The notes: generated from the letters alone by a model not told the origin. A stretch of DNA of 15,533 bases from Sterolibacterium sp964437515 (GCA_964437515.1 CAYTHB010000066.1:1-15533), one strand, 5' to 3'; counted from the stretch's first letter, positions 8,819 to 15,514 are shown. Translations and numbers: made by a program.

Positions 8819-9839
8819 ACAGTGCAAGGTGACGCAGGCAGGTATGGAAATGAGCGGCACCGCTGGCGGGCGCAATCTCCACTGAAGGCAGGCGGAGTCC
8901 CCAGGTCATGTGGTGAGCGTGAGCATCACAGACCCAGCGTGTGAGGATGGAGAGAGATTGTTCGATATCCTTGTTGGGCGGTAGCGCGTTCCAGTCCAGC
9001 CAAAGAGTTTGTGCCGCAGTATTCGTGAACTGCTTGGTGAGCAGGGGCCCTTCATCCTGACGTGCGGCCGCTTTCCATGCGACATGATGCAATGGATCAG
9101 AAGGGTGATGCACACGCAGTCCCGCAAAGTCATCCTGTCCATCAATGTTGTATCCCCCTTCACCTGTGTCTCCGGGAGGCATGGGCAGTGGCGGTGCGTT
9201 TGATGTGGGTTGCGGATAAACGAGGCAGCGCAGTTCCGGCGCAGCATATCCCCAGACACGAACTAGTCCTAGCGGCCATGTGGTCGATAGCGTAACGCGG
9301 GGCAGATCAAGCCAGCCACGGTGTGGCGCGGGGTAATCGAGCAAGACTTCCTGCTGTGAAGAGGCATCCAGATTGATTTCTTCAGGTGCTTGATCGGGCA
9401 GATTGACGCAGAGGCCGTATCTGGTTTGTGTGCGCGGATTATCCAGAACAAGGCCAAAGACCGCATGCTCTCCGGCAAATACGGGCGAGCAATGCCATGC
9501 CAAGATGCGCAGCTGAAAAAGATTTCTGAAAGTATTGAGAAGCGTGACTGTTCCAAGCGCCGCAAGCAGGAACACCAGTGCGTAACCGAGGCTCAGGCTG
9601 TAGTTGATGGCACCAATCAGCATCAATCCCAACATGACTGCGAAAGTGAGCCCCTGCGCTGTGGGCAGCACATAAATGCGATGCTGGTTGAGCAGGATGG
9701 GTGCGCTCTCGCGTGTTCGCCCACGCAACGCCCAGCGAAAGAATCGCGCTTGCAGGCGAGATTTCAACCTAGAAACCGTAGTTGGACGCCTTCGAGTGTG
9801 CATTTTACGGGTTGTCTGGCAAGGCGCGATGAGGCGCAT
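8802..9839 (-). CDS. DUF58 domain-containing membrane protein
   Basis: This DUF58 family protein of unknown biochemical role is nearly always found beside a MoxR ATPase and a transglutaminase, as here. From the ATG at 9839 it has 345 residues, with a basic N-terminus, two membrane helices (about 60-105) and a cytoplasmic domain. The domain holds the family signature GQDDFAGLRVHHPSDPLHHV followed by WKAAAR. Start choice: GGGAGGAG lies six bases before the ATG at 9839, the strongest ribosome site available. A later ATG at 9803 lacks one, and the longer open frame to 9920 has no support. Homologues usually begin near the Arg-rich stretch, so the first 20 or so residues look like an add-on; one arm of a 19-bp inverted repeat (9766-9784) lies inside this N-terminal coding region. 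Confidence 0.88.
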   Translation of the reverse strand: MRLIAPCQTTRKMHTRRRPTTVSRLKSRLQARFFRWALRGRTRESAPILLNQHRIYVLPTAQGLTFAVMLGLMLIGAINYSLSLGYALVFLLAALGTVTLLNTFRNLFQLRILAWHCSPVFAGEHAVFGLVLDNPRTQTRYGLCVNLPDQAPEEINLDASSQQEVLLDYPAPHRGWLDLPRVTLSTTWPLGLVRVWGYAAPELRCLVYPQPTSNAPPLPMPPGDTGEGGYNIDGQDDFAGLRVHHPSDPLHHVAWKAAARQDEGPLLTKQFTNTAAQTLWLDWNALPPNKDIEQSLSILTRWVCDAHAHHMTWGLRLPSVEIAPASGAAHFHTCLRHLALYGTPQ

Positions 9840-10003
9840 GGCTCCTCCCTGCAACGAAGAGCAACGCGGACAGGCGGCTCGTAAAATGTGCAATCGACGG
9901 CGTAGCGGTCTCACCCACAAGGTGAAGCTGATAGATAATGAAAGACATACAGCATGATTGGAGTTTGTGGTGATGATAAGCGGTCAACTGCGGTTTCTAG
10001 GTT
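9766..10003. repeat. 19-bp inverted repeat around the DUF58 gene start
   Basis: The two arms are AACCTAGAAACCGTAGTTG at 9766-9784 and the reverse complement of AACCTAGAAACCGCAGTTG at 9985-10003, with one mismatch in 19. They enclose about 200 bases that include the DUF58 ribosome site, its start codon and most of the 195-base gap to the MoxR gene. No convincing gene lies in the gap. A MITE-like or other intergenic repeat is possible but not identified. Confidence 0.75.
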
Positions 10004-10034
10004 CATAGACATGCCAATGAGATGCGAAACAACA

Positions 10035-10967
10035 TCATGGAAGCGGCACGGCCTCGATTAGATGGCGGGCGATGATGGCTGCACTTGAACGTGCAAGTTT
10101 TTCATCATTTGCGCGCAAGCGATGGGGAACGACCGCAGGGAGCACGGTCTGCAAGTCTTCAGGTAAAACATGATCACGTCCATCGAGAAAGGCCCATGCA
10201 CGCGCAGCACGCAATAACCCCAGTGCCGCACGAGGTGACAGCCCGGCTTGCCAGTCGCCGGTTTGTCGTGTGTGAGCGATGAGTGCTTGCGCATAATTCA
10301 GAAGGGCATCACTGACATGGATGAGCGTCACGGCTTTTTGCAGGGCAAGGAGTTCTTCGGGAGAGAGGCAGGGAGACAGTTCATCGATCATCTGTCGTCG
10401 ATCGGTGCCGCGTAGCAGCTCACGTTCTGCCGCAGGGCTGGGGTAACCCAGTTCGATTCGCATCAGAAAACGGTCGAGTTGCGATTCTGGAAGGGGGAAT
10501 GTGCCGATCTGGTGATGAGGGTTTTGTGTGGCAATGACAAAGAACGGGCTGGGCAAGGGACGGGTCATTCCTTCCACGGTGACCTGGTGTTCTTCCATGG
10601 CTTCGAGCAGCGCGCTTTGTGCCTTGGGCGTTGCGCGATTGACTTCATCAGCCAGTATCAACTGGGCAAAAATGGGCCCCGGATGAAAGACAAAGCCCCC
10701 ATTGCTGCGATCGAATATCGAGACCCCCAGAATATCGGCAGGCAACATGTCGCTGGTGAACTGGATGCGTTGAAACTGAAGCCCCAGAAGACGTGCCAAC
10801 AGATGAGCCAGTGTGGTTTTTCCGACCCCCGGCAAATCTTCAATCAGCAGATGCCCTCGTGCCAGCAGGCACGCCAATGCCATTTTGACCTGCGCCTCCT
10901 TGCCAAGGATGATGTTGTTGGCAGTCTGAAGGGTGTGCGCCAGTTTTTTGGAAATTGTATCTGTCAT
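10035..10967 (-). CDS. MoxR-family AAA+ ATPase
   Basis: A cytoplasmic AAA+ ATPase of the MoxR group, chaperone-like proteins thought to help assemble or activate partner complexes. From the ATG at 10967 it has 310 residues. Walker A is DLPGVGKTTLA (about 44-54), Walker B is LILADEVNRA with D107 and E108, sensor 1 is ATQNP, and the family motif FPLPESQLDRFLM follows. The C-terminal lid holds GLSPRAALGLLRAARAWA. A TTG at 11009 would add 14 residues of no visible conservation; the ATG is preferred. It is the first gene of the minus-strand operon MoxR-DUF58-transglutaminase-mltB and is divergent from the ribonucleotide reductase operon across a 511-base control region. Confidence 0.93.
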   Translation of the reverse strand: MTDTISKKLAHTLQTANNIILGKEAQVKMALACLLARGHLLIEDLPGVGKTTLAHLLARLLGLQFQRIQFTSDMLPADILGVSIFDRSNGGFVFHPGPIFAQLILADEVNRATPKAQSALLEAMEEHQVTVEGMTRPLPSPFFVIATQNPHHQIGTFPLPESQLDRFLMRIELGYPSPAAERELLRGTDRRQMIDELSPCLSPEELLALQKAVTLIHVSDALLNYAQALIAHTRQTGDWQAGLSPRAALGLLRAARAWAFLDGRDHVLPEDLQTVLPAVVPHRLRANDEKLARSSAAIIARHLIEAVPLP

Positions 10968-11028
10968 ACCGTAAACGTATTCGTGAAATAAAGAGTAATG
11001 AGTTTTCAAGCCAGCTTAGCTTAACTCA

Positions 11029-11056
11029 TTGATAGATAACAGGCACTAAATATAGT
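11029..11056 (+). promoter_or_regulatory. Sigma70-like promoter of the nrd operon
   Basis: TTGATA (11029-11034) and TATAGT (11051-11056) are separated by 16 bases and resemble a housekeeping promoter. The -10 box lies inside the first NrdR-box palindrome, the usual layout for NrdR repression. Transcription would start near 11063, upstream of the riboswitch. Inferred from sequence only. Confidence 0.55.
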
Positions 11057-11058
11057 GT
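11043..11058 (+). promoter_or_regulatory. NrdR box 1
   Basis: GCACTAAATATAGTGT matches the known NrdR-box pattern (ACAC, AT-rich centre, GTGT) at 14 of 16 positions. It overlaps the predicted -10 box. NrdR is the ATP/dATP-sensing repressor of ribonucleotide reductase genes; its gene is not in this window. Confidence 0.75.
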
Positions 11059-11073
11059 GCAAAGTGTAAAAAA

Positions 11074-11089
11074 ACACTATATATTGTGT
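11074..11089 (+). promoter_or_regulatory. NrdR box 2
   Basis: ACACTATATATTGTGT is a full match to the NrdR-box pattern. Its centre lies 31 bp from that of box 1, about three helical turns, so both face the same side of the DNA, as expected for cooperative NrdR binding. It ends two bases before the riboswitch begins. Confidence 0.88.
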
Positions 11090-11090
11090 C

Positions 11091-11286
11091 TGTCGGTATT
11101 CATGCAGATTGCTCATGGCATGAATTGAAAAGGGAATCCGGTGTGAATCCGGAGCTGCCCCGCAGCGGTAAGTGGAAACGACATGCCTCAAAAGCACTGG
11201 GTTGATCCTGGGAAGCGAGGCGCAGTAGATGGGGAGGAAACCGAATCGTTCCACCCCGAGTCCATGAGTCCGAAGACCTGCCGACA
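11091..11286 (+). promoter_or_regulatory. Cobalamin (B12) riboswitch
   Basis: An RNA element that binds adenosylcobalamin or a related cobalamin and changes expression of the downstream gene, here nrdA. The outer P1 stem is TGTCGG (11091-11096) with CCGACA (11281-11286), a perfect six-base pairing. The conserved core is present: AAAAGGGAATCCGGTG followed by AATCCGGAGCTGCCCCGCAG at 11128-11165, then CACTGG and CTGGGAAGCGAGGCG around 11196-11223. The 3' B12-box-like GTCCGAAGACCTGCC (11269-11283) closes the element. The order and spacing fit the class. It lies on the nrd sense strand, with a 192-base segment between its end and the nrdA start. Confidence 0.95.
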
Positions 11287-11401
11287 CATTGTTTTGCAAA
11301 GAGCAATGAAGGTGACCGCTTCCTCGGGGAGGCGTGTTAACGCTGGATGTCTCCAACATTTCCAGTGAGGCACGCATTCTTTTCGTGTTGACAAGAATAG
11401 G

Positions 11402-11471
11402 TCTCCATAAGCCCTGCGCGAGGGAGCAGGATCGGGGTCTGGAAGCTCTTTGTCGAGTTTCCAAATGGAGA
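11402..11471 (+). promoter_or_regulatory. Possible nrdA ribosome-site sequestering structure
   Basis: TCTCCAT (11402-11408) is a perfect complement of ATGGAGA (11465-11471), which holds the nrdA Shine-Dalgarno sequence. Between them lie two hairpins: CCTGC/GCAGG (11413-11417 with 11426-11430) and TGGAAGCTC/GAGTTTCCA (11440-11448 with 11455-11463, one G-U pair). Together they would make a three-way junction that hides the ribosome site. A second GTCTCCA at 11349-11355 could compete for the same site. This looks like the riboswitch's output stage acting on translation; it is inferred, not folded by computation. Confidence 0.55.
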
Positions 11472-11478
11472 TGTGCAT

Positions 11479-13926
11479 ATGCTGGAATTGATCATCAAGC
11501 GCGACGGCCATGTGGAGCCGTTCACACCGTATAAGCTTAATCAGTGGGGGCAATGGGCGGCTCAGACCTTGGGCGATGCTGTGGATTGGCCTTCGGCGGT
11601 GCTGGAAACAGTATCGACGATGTCAACAACAGCCACCTCACGCGAGCTTCAGCAACAGCTCATCCGAACTTGTCTGAATTTTGATACCTGGTCATACAAC
11701 AGGATGGCCGGTCGCTTGTATGCCACATTGATACGCAAGGATTTGTATCGCAATCAGCGGCCGACGGTATTGGCTTTGCATCGGAAGCTACAGTCATTAG
11801 GTTTCATGGAAGTGCTGGATTATTCCGAGTCTGAATATGCGGTGATTCAGGAATGGATCGATCACGAACGTGATTTTGAGTATGCGCACTATCAACTACA
11901 TACCCACCTGACCAAATACGCCATTGCCGATCGTGTGCAAGGCGAATTTTATGAATCTCCACAATTCATTTATATGCGGATGGCGATGGCGCTGAGTGTG
12001 GATCAACCGCGTGAACGCCGGATGCGCGATGTGCAACGATTTTATGAGCATCTCTCAAAAAACCGTATCAATGCTCCCACACCAAATCATGTGAATCTTG
12101 GAACGTCGCTACGCGGATATGCCAGTTGCTGCCTTTATACGGTGGGTGATAACGCGCGTTCCATTGCGGTGGGAAATCACATTGCCAACACCATGACCTA
12201 TATGAGTGCGGGGATCGGTGCACATCTGGCGACACGATCCATCAATGATCCTGTACGCGGCGGTGCGATCCGGCATCAGGGAAAACTGCCTTATTACCGC
12301 GCTTTGGTGGCGGAGGTGAAATCCAATCTTCAGAATGGACGGGGAGGGGCTTGTACGACCTACTTTTCAATTTTTGATCCCGAGGTCGAGACGCTGTTAC
12401 GCCTGAAAAACCCGATGTCGACGGAAGACAAAAAAATCCGTGGCATGGATTATTCATGGGGCGGCAATCGTTTTTTTGCACGCAAGGTGGCAAAGAATGA
12501 AAGCATTTTTCTCTTCAATTGCTATACCGCTCCGGATTTGCATGCAGCACTTTATAACGGTGACGAAACCTTGTTTGAAGAACTCTATCGGCGTTATGCA
12601 GAGGATGAGAATTTCCAGAAAACTTGGGTCAGTGCGCGAGAGTTGCTGATTACTGCCAGTAATGAATGGAATGAGACTGGGCGTGTGTACGAGCACAATA
12701 TCAGTGAGATGAATCGTCATACGCCCTTCAAGGAAACCATCTACAGCTCCAACCTTTGCGCTGAAATCGCGCTACCCACAGCACCTTACAACCACATCAC
12801 CGAGCTTTATGCGGAAGAGGATATTGCGTTTGTGGAGGTGCAGTTCATCGATGGCACGCGTCGAAAAATTTCCAGCCAGCATCAAATCGAAACGCAACGT
12901 GGCAAGCTCTGGCCGGATGCTTTGCAAGTGGGCGATGTGCTGGAGGGCGTTCCGATTGAAGCCATCATTCAACGCAGTTCGCCAGAGGTGGCGACCTGCA
13001 ATCTGGCGGGCATCGTGGTATCGAATGTTGAATCTGAAGAGCAGTACGCTGAGGTGGCGTATTACGCGCTGTTGATGATCGATAAATGTATCCACCTCGC
13101 ACACTATGAGCTTCCTCATGTGGGCGTGACTTCACGCAAACGATTGAATGCCGGCGTGGGTATTCTTGGCTTGGCACATCTGATGGCAAAAAGTGGGCAG
13201 CGTTATACCGATCAGGCGGGCAAGCAGTTCATCCATGAAGTCGCGGAGCGACATTACTATCATCTGCTCCGCGCCAGCTTGCGACTGGGCAAGGAACTAG
13301 GCAATGCGCCCTGGATACACAAGACACGTTGGCCTGAAGGATGGCTCCCGACGGATACCTGTAATCCGCATGTCGAACGGATTGCTTCTTTCAATCTGCG
13401 TTATGACTGGGAATCGTTGCGGCGTGAAATCGTGGCGCAAGGAGGAATCCGTAATTCGGTACTGGTGGCGCACATGCCGACGGAAACTTCAGCCAACGCA
13501 TCAGGAACGACCAATGGCCTTTACCCCGTGCGCGAATTGACACTCATCAAAACTGATAATCAACGTGTGAATTATTGGGCAGCACCTGACAGTGACACCC
13601 TGGCAGAGCACTATCAGTCTGCCTGGGATATTCCGGCACGCGACATGACGGAGCTTTATGCCATCGTACAGAAATGGACAGACCAGGGTATTTCTGCCGA
13701 TTTCTATCGACGTGTAATTGGGGATGCATCGATTTCTTCATCCGAGTTGATCGAGGATTATCTCTATCGCGTCAAGCTCGGGCTCAAATCCAAGTACTAC
13801 ATGAACCAGAAAACATCCAATGGCATGAAGACCATGGATGAGGCGGTTTCCGTTGCTGTGCCGATGATGGAGCCCGCCACTGGAGCAACGCAGCAAGACA
13901 GCGATTGCGAAGCCTGCACACTTTGA
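11479..13926 (+). CDS. nrdA: Class Ia ribonucleotide reductase, alpha subunit NrdA
   Basis: The catalytic subunit reduces ribonucleoside diphosphates to deoxynucleotides with NrdB. From the ATG at 11479 it has 815 residues; a GTG two codons earlier is less well placed relative to GGAG (11467-11470). One ATP-cone occupies about 1-90. Visible catalytic residues are the redox cysteine C217 (ASCCLY), the N425-L-C427-A-E429 motif with the thiyl-radical cysteine, the partner cysteine C507 (ATCNL), the tyrosine pair Y773-Y774 for radical transfer, and the C-terminal shuttle cysteines C810 and C813 (CEAC). About 57 extra residues (near 444-500) lie between C427 and C507 and resemble a Hint/intein N-terminal block. 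Expression appears to be under NrdR and cobalamin-riboswitch control. nrdB follows after 16 bases. Confidence 0.95.
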   Translation: MLELIIKRDGHVEPFTPYKLNQWGQWAAQTLGDAVDWPSAVLETVSTMSTTATSRELQQQLIRTCLNFDTWSYNRMAGRLYATLIRKDLYRNQRPTVLALHRKLQSLGFMEVLDYSESEYAVIQEWIDHERDFEYAHYQLHTHLTKYAIADRVQGEFYESPQFIYMRMAMALSVDQPRERRMRDVQRFYEHLSKNRINAPTPNHVNLGTSLRGYASCCLYTVGDNARSIAVGNHIANTMTYMSAGIGAHLATRSINDPVRGGAIRHQGKLPYYRALVAEVKSNLQNGRGGACTTYFSIFDPEVETLLRLKNPMSTEDKKIRGMDYSWGGNRFFARKVAKNESIFLFNCYTAPDLHAALYNGDETLFEELYRRYAEDENFQKTWVSARELLITASNEWNETGRVYEHNISEMNRHTPFKETIYSSNLCAEIALPTAPYNHITELYAEEDIAFVEVQFIDGTRRKISSQHQIETQRGKLWPDALQVGDVLEGVPIEAIIQRSSPEVATCNLAGIVVSNVESEEQYAEVAYYALLMIDKCIHLAHYELPHVGVTSRKRLNAGVGILGLAHLMAKSGQRYTDQAGKQFIHEVAERHYYHLLRASLRLGKELGNAPWIHKTRWPEGWLPTDTCNPHVERIASFNLRYDWESLRREIVAQGGIRNSVLVAHMPTETSANASGTTNGLYPVRELTLIKTDNQRVNYWAAPDSDTLAEHYQSAWDIPARDMTELYAIVQKWTDQGISADFYRRVIGDASISSSELIEDYLYRVKLGLKSKYYMNQKTSNGMKTMDEAVSVAVPMMEPATGATQQDSDCEACTL
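12808..12972 (+). other. Hint-like insertion within nrdA
   Basis: E. coli NrdA has 15 residues between LPT (after the catalytic motif) and the second redox cysteine pair member; this protein has 72. The extra segment includes VEVQFIDGT, SSQHQIETQRG and ALQVGDVL. That order resembles intein/Hint block B (a strand with DGT, then S/TxxH, then TxRG, then LxxGD). There is no splice-site cysteine or serine arrangement, no C-terminal His-Asn, and no endonuclease. The boundaries are approximate. It may be a decayed or domesticated Hint module, or simply a lineage-specific loop. Confidence 0.55.
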
Positions 13927-13942
13927 TTTCAGGAGTTTGAAA

Positions 13943-15040
13943 ATGACCGATACCGTTTTCAATTACGAAAAAACAGACTACGAAAAACCCTTGTTGCTGC
14001 TCGGCCAGCGCCCTGGTCTGTTTGATACCGTCCATCGCCACTACCCGGAAATCTGGAAGATTTACAAGGCGCAAAAATCGCTGGACTGGGATGAAAATGA
14101 ATTCGATTACTCCAGTTGCAATGCAGACTTCAAAACATGCCCGCGTGCGACCTATGACATGATGATCAAAACGCTGGCATGGCAATGGGAAGCGGATTCC
14201 GTGGCTTCTCGTGCCATTGCGCCCGTGCTGGCTCCCTTCATTACCTCCAGTGAATTGTGGGCGGCATGGCAGCGCATTTCGGACAATGAAGTGGTTCATG
14301 CCGCAACTTATTCTGAAATCGTGCGCAATTCTTTTGATGACCCAGCCGTGATTCTCGACGAGATTCTGCGCGTGAAAGAGGCTCACGAACGCTTGCACGA
14401 AGTGACACGCGCTTTTGCTGCTGCTTATGACACATCACATCGATATGCCCTGGGGCTTTTGCCTAACGATCAAACGACATACAACGCAGTTTTCATGACG
14501 ATCGTGGCACTCCTGTGCATGGAGCGTATCCAGTTCATGGCGAGCTTTGCCGTTACTTTTGCCATTTGTGATACCGGGCTGTTTCAGCCGATCGGCAAGG
14601 CCATCCAGAAAATCGCACAGGATGAGCTTGAAATTCATGTCGAGCTCGATCGCGCTGTTCTTCAGCACGAACTGACAACCGAACGTGGGCAGATCGCCTT
14701 GGCACAATGCCGCAGTCAGATCGAAGCATTGATCGAAGAAGTTCTGGAAAGCGAATTGCGATGGATTGACTATCTCTTTTCGCAAGGCCGCGAACTGGTC
14801 GGGATGAATGCAGAACGTCTTTCAGCATGGACGCTCTTTTGTGCAAAGGATGTCTACCAGCTCTTCGGGCTGACGAGCAACAAGCACACACTCCCTGCCC
14901 ATAACCCACTCAAGTTCATGGAGAAGTGGCTCAATATTTCCAAAACACAGGCATCCCCACAGGAGCAGGATATCGCCGCCTATAAAGTCGGTGTCATGCG
15001 ACGCACCGATGAAAACCAATTATTTGAAGTTGACTTTTGA
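13943..15040 (+). CDS. nrdB: Class Ia ribonucleotide reductase, beta subunit NrdB
   Basis: The radical-generating subunit houses the dimetal site and tyrosyl radical that activates NrdA. From the ATG at 13943 it has 365 residues; AGGAG at 13931-13935 lies 7 bases upstream, which favours it over the TTG at 13937. Ligands align with E. coli: D85 (EADS), E116 and H119 followed by radical-site Y123 (NEVVHAATY), and E194 (CMERIQF). The last pair is E228 and H232 in DELEIH, one residue wider than the usual DExxH. The C-terminal tail ends LFEVDF, where NrdB proteins dock onto NrdA. It lies 16 bases after nrdA and 27 before the glutaredoxin gene, so co-transcription is likely. Confidence 0.95.
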   Translation: MTDTVFNYEKTDYEKPLLLLGQRPGLFDTVHRHYPEIWKIYKAQKSLDWDENEFDYSSCNADFKTCPRATYDMMIKTLAWQWEADSVASRAIAPVLAPFITSSELWAAWQRISDNEVVHAATYSEIVRNSFDDPAVILDEILRVKEAHERLHEVTRAFAAAYDTSHRYALGLLPNDQTTYNAVFMTIVALLCMERIQFMASFAVTFAICDTGLFQPIGKAIQKIAQDELEIHVELDRAVLQHELTTERGQIALAQCRSQIEALIEEVLESELRWIDYLFSQGRELVGMNAERLSAWTLFCAKDVYQLFGLTSNKHTLPAHNPLKFMEKWLNISKTQASPQEQDIAAYKVGVMRRTDENQLFEVDF

Positions 15041-15067
15041 ACTTGATACAAGCGACAGGAGCGTTTC

Positions 15068-15310
15068 ATGGAAATCATTATTTATGGCAAGGAAGGCTGC
15101 ATCAACTGCGACAAGACACGTCTGCTGTGTCAGATTCAATCCATTCCATTCAATTACCACACAGTCGGCATCGACATCAGTACGGATGACCTGCAAGCCA
15201 GAGTGGGTCAGCCCGTTCGCAGCTTGCCGCAGATTTTTAGGCAGGGTGACGCCGGTGCCATTTATGTCGGCGGCTATGAGGATTTACGCACTTATTTGCG
15301 TCAAGGTTGA
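15068..15310 (+). CDS. Glutaredoxin, ribonucleotide reductase partner
   Basis: A small 80-residue thioredoxin-fold protein with active site C11-I-N-C14 (YGKEGCINCDK), the cis-proline loop SLPQIF with P54, and the GGYEDL stretch (68-73) typical of glutathione-binding glutaredoxins. Encoded directly after nrdB, it most likely passes electrons to NrdA's C-terminal cysteines. An AGGAG at 15057-15061 precedes the ATG by six bases. An NrdH-like redoxin is an alternative label. This is the last gene of the operon; its end abuts a minus-strand gene relic. Confidence 0.9.
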   Translation: MEIIIYGKEGCINCDKTRLLCQIQSIPFNYHTVGIDISTDDLQARVGQPVRSLPQIFRQGDAGAIYVGGYEDLRTYLRQG

Positions 15311-15412
15311 TTTTTTGTGCGAGCAACAGCGCAATGTCCGAGGATTTAACCAAGTTCCCGCCGCTGATTTCATTCGTTAGCCGCTCGATTTCTGCTTCGG
15401 GGATACGGGCAT
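15311..15412 (-). pseudogene. Relic of a CHC2-type primase-like gene start
   Basis: Read on the minus strand, AAGGAG (near 15427-15422) and an ATG (15412-15410) are followed by a frame that, after one missing base in the second codon, reads ARIPEAEIERLTNEIS and then LVKSSDIAL. From memory, this resembles the N-terminus of CHC2 zinc-finger primase-like proteins carried by mobile elements (ARIPEAEIERLK, then LVEASGIxL). The zinc finger itself and everything beyond are missing, cut off where the glutaredoxin gene ends. The ATG frame as it stands stops after 11 codons. The dispersed repeat lies directly upstream of it. Assignment rests on a short match. Confidence 0.5.
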
Positions 15413-15425
15413 AGACGGGTTCTCC

Positions 15426-15488
15426 TTAGCGTGAAATACAAAAATCAGAGTCGCGATGTTGGATTGAAGCTTCGAGCATAGCGAGCCA
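15426..15488 (-). repeat. Dispersed repeat, right copy (inverted relative to 1-55)
   Basis: On the minus strand this stretch matches window positions 1-55, with 8 extra bases (AACATCGC) in the middle and five substitutions. Here it forms the leader of the primase-like relic, whereas the left copy precedes motA. A palindromic GAAGCTTC core is present. Confidence 0.8.
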
Positions 15489-15497
15489 ATCAGTAGC

Positions 15498-15514
15498 CGC
15501 CCCTTGAGGGGGCG
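15498..15514. repeat. GC-rich hairpin next to the right repeat
   Basis: CGCCCC (15498-15503) pairs with GGGGCG (15509-15514) around a five-base loop. No T-run follows on either strand, so it is not a standard terminator; it may be part of the same repeated element as 15426-15488. The remaining bases to the window end show no gene. Confidence 0.5.

Noticed and set aside
9805..9987. 60-codon minus-strand ORF between MoxR and DUF58 genes
   Set aside because: No family resemblance; it overlaps the DUF58 start in another frame and lies within the inverted-repeat segment.
11306..11368. Short leader ORF (20 codons) between riboswitch and nrdA
   Set aside because: No strong ribosome site, no recognisable peptide, and the region is explained by RNA structure.
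11388..11393. Perfect TTGACA in the nrdA leader as a second promoter
   Set aside because: No acceptable -10 sequence lies 15-19 bases downstream; the region is better explained as riboswitch leader.
1..15488. Whole window as a transposon with terminal inverted repeats
   Set aside because: No transposase, integrase or cargo-type genes inside; contents are conserved chromosomal genes and the repeats are imperfect, so a dispersed repeat is likelier.
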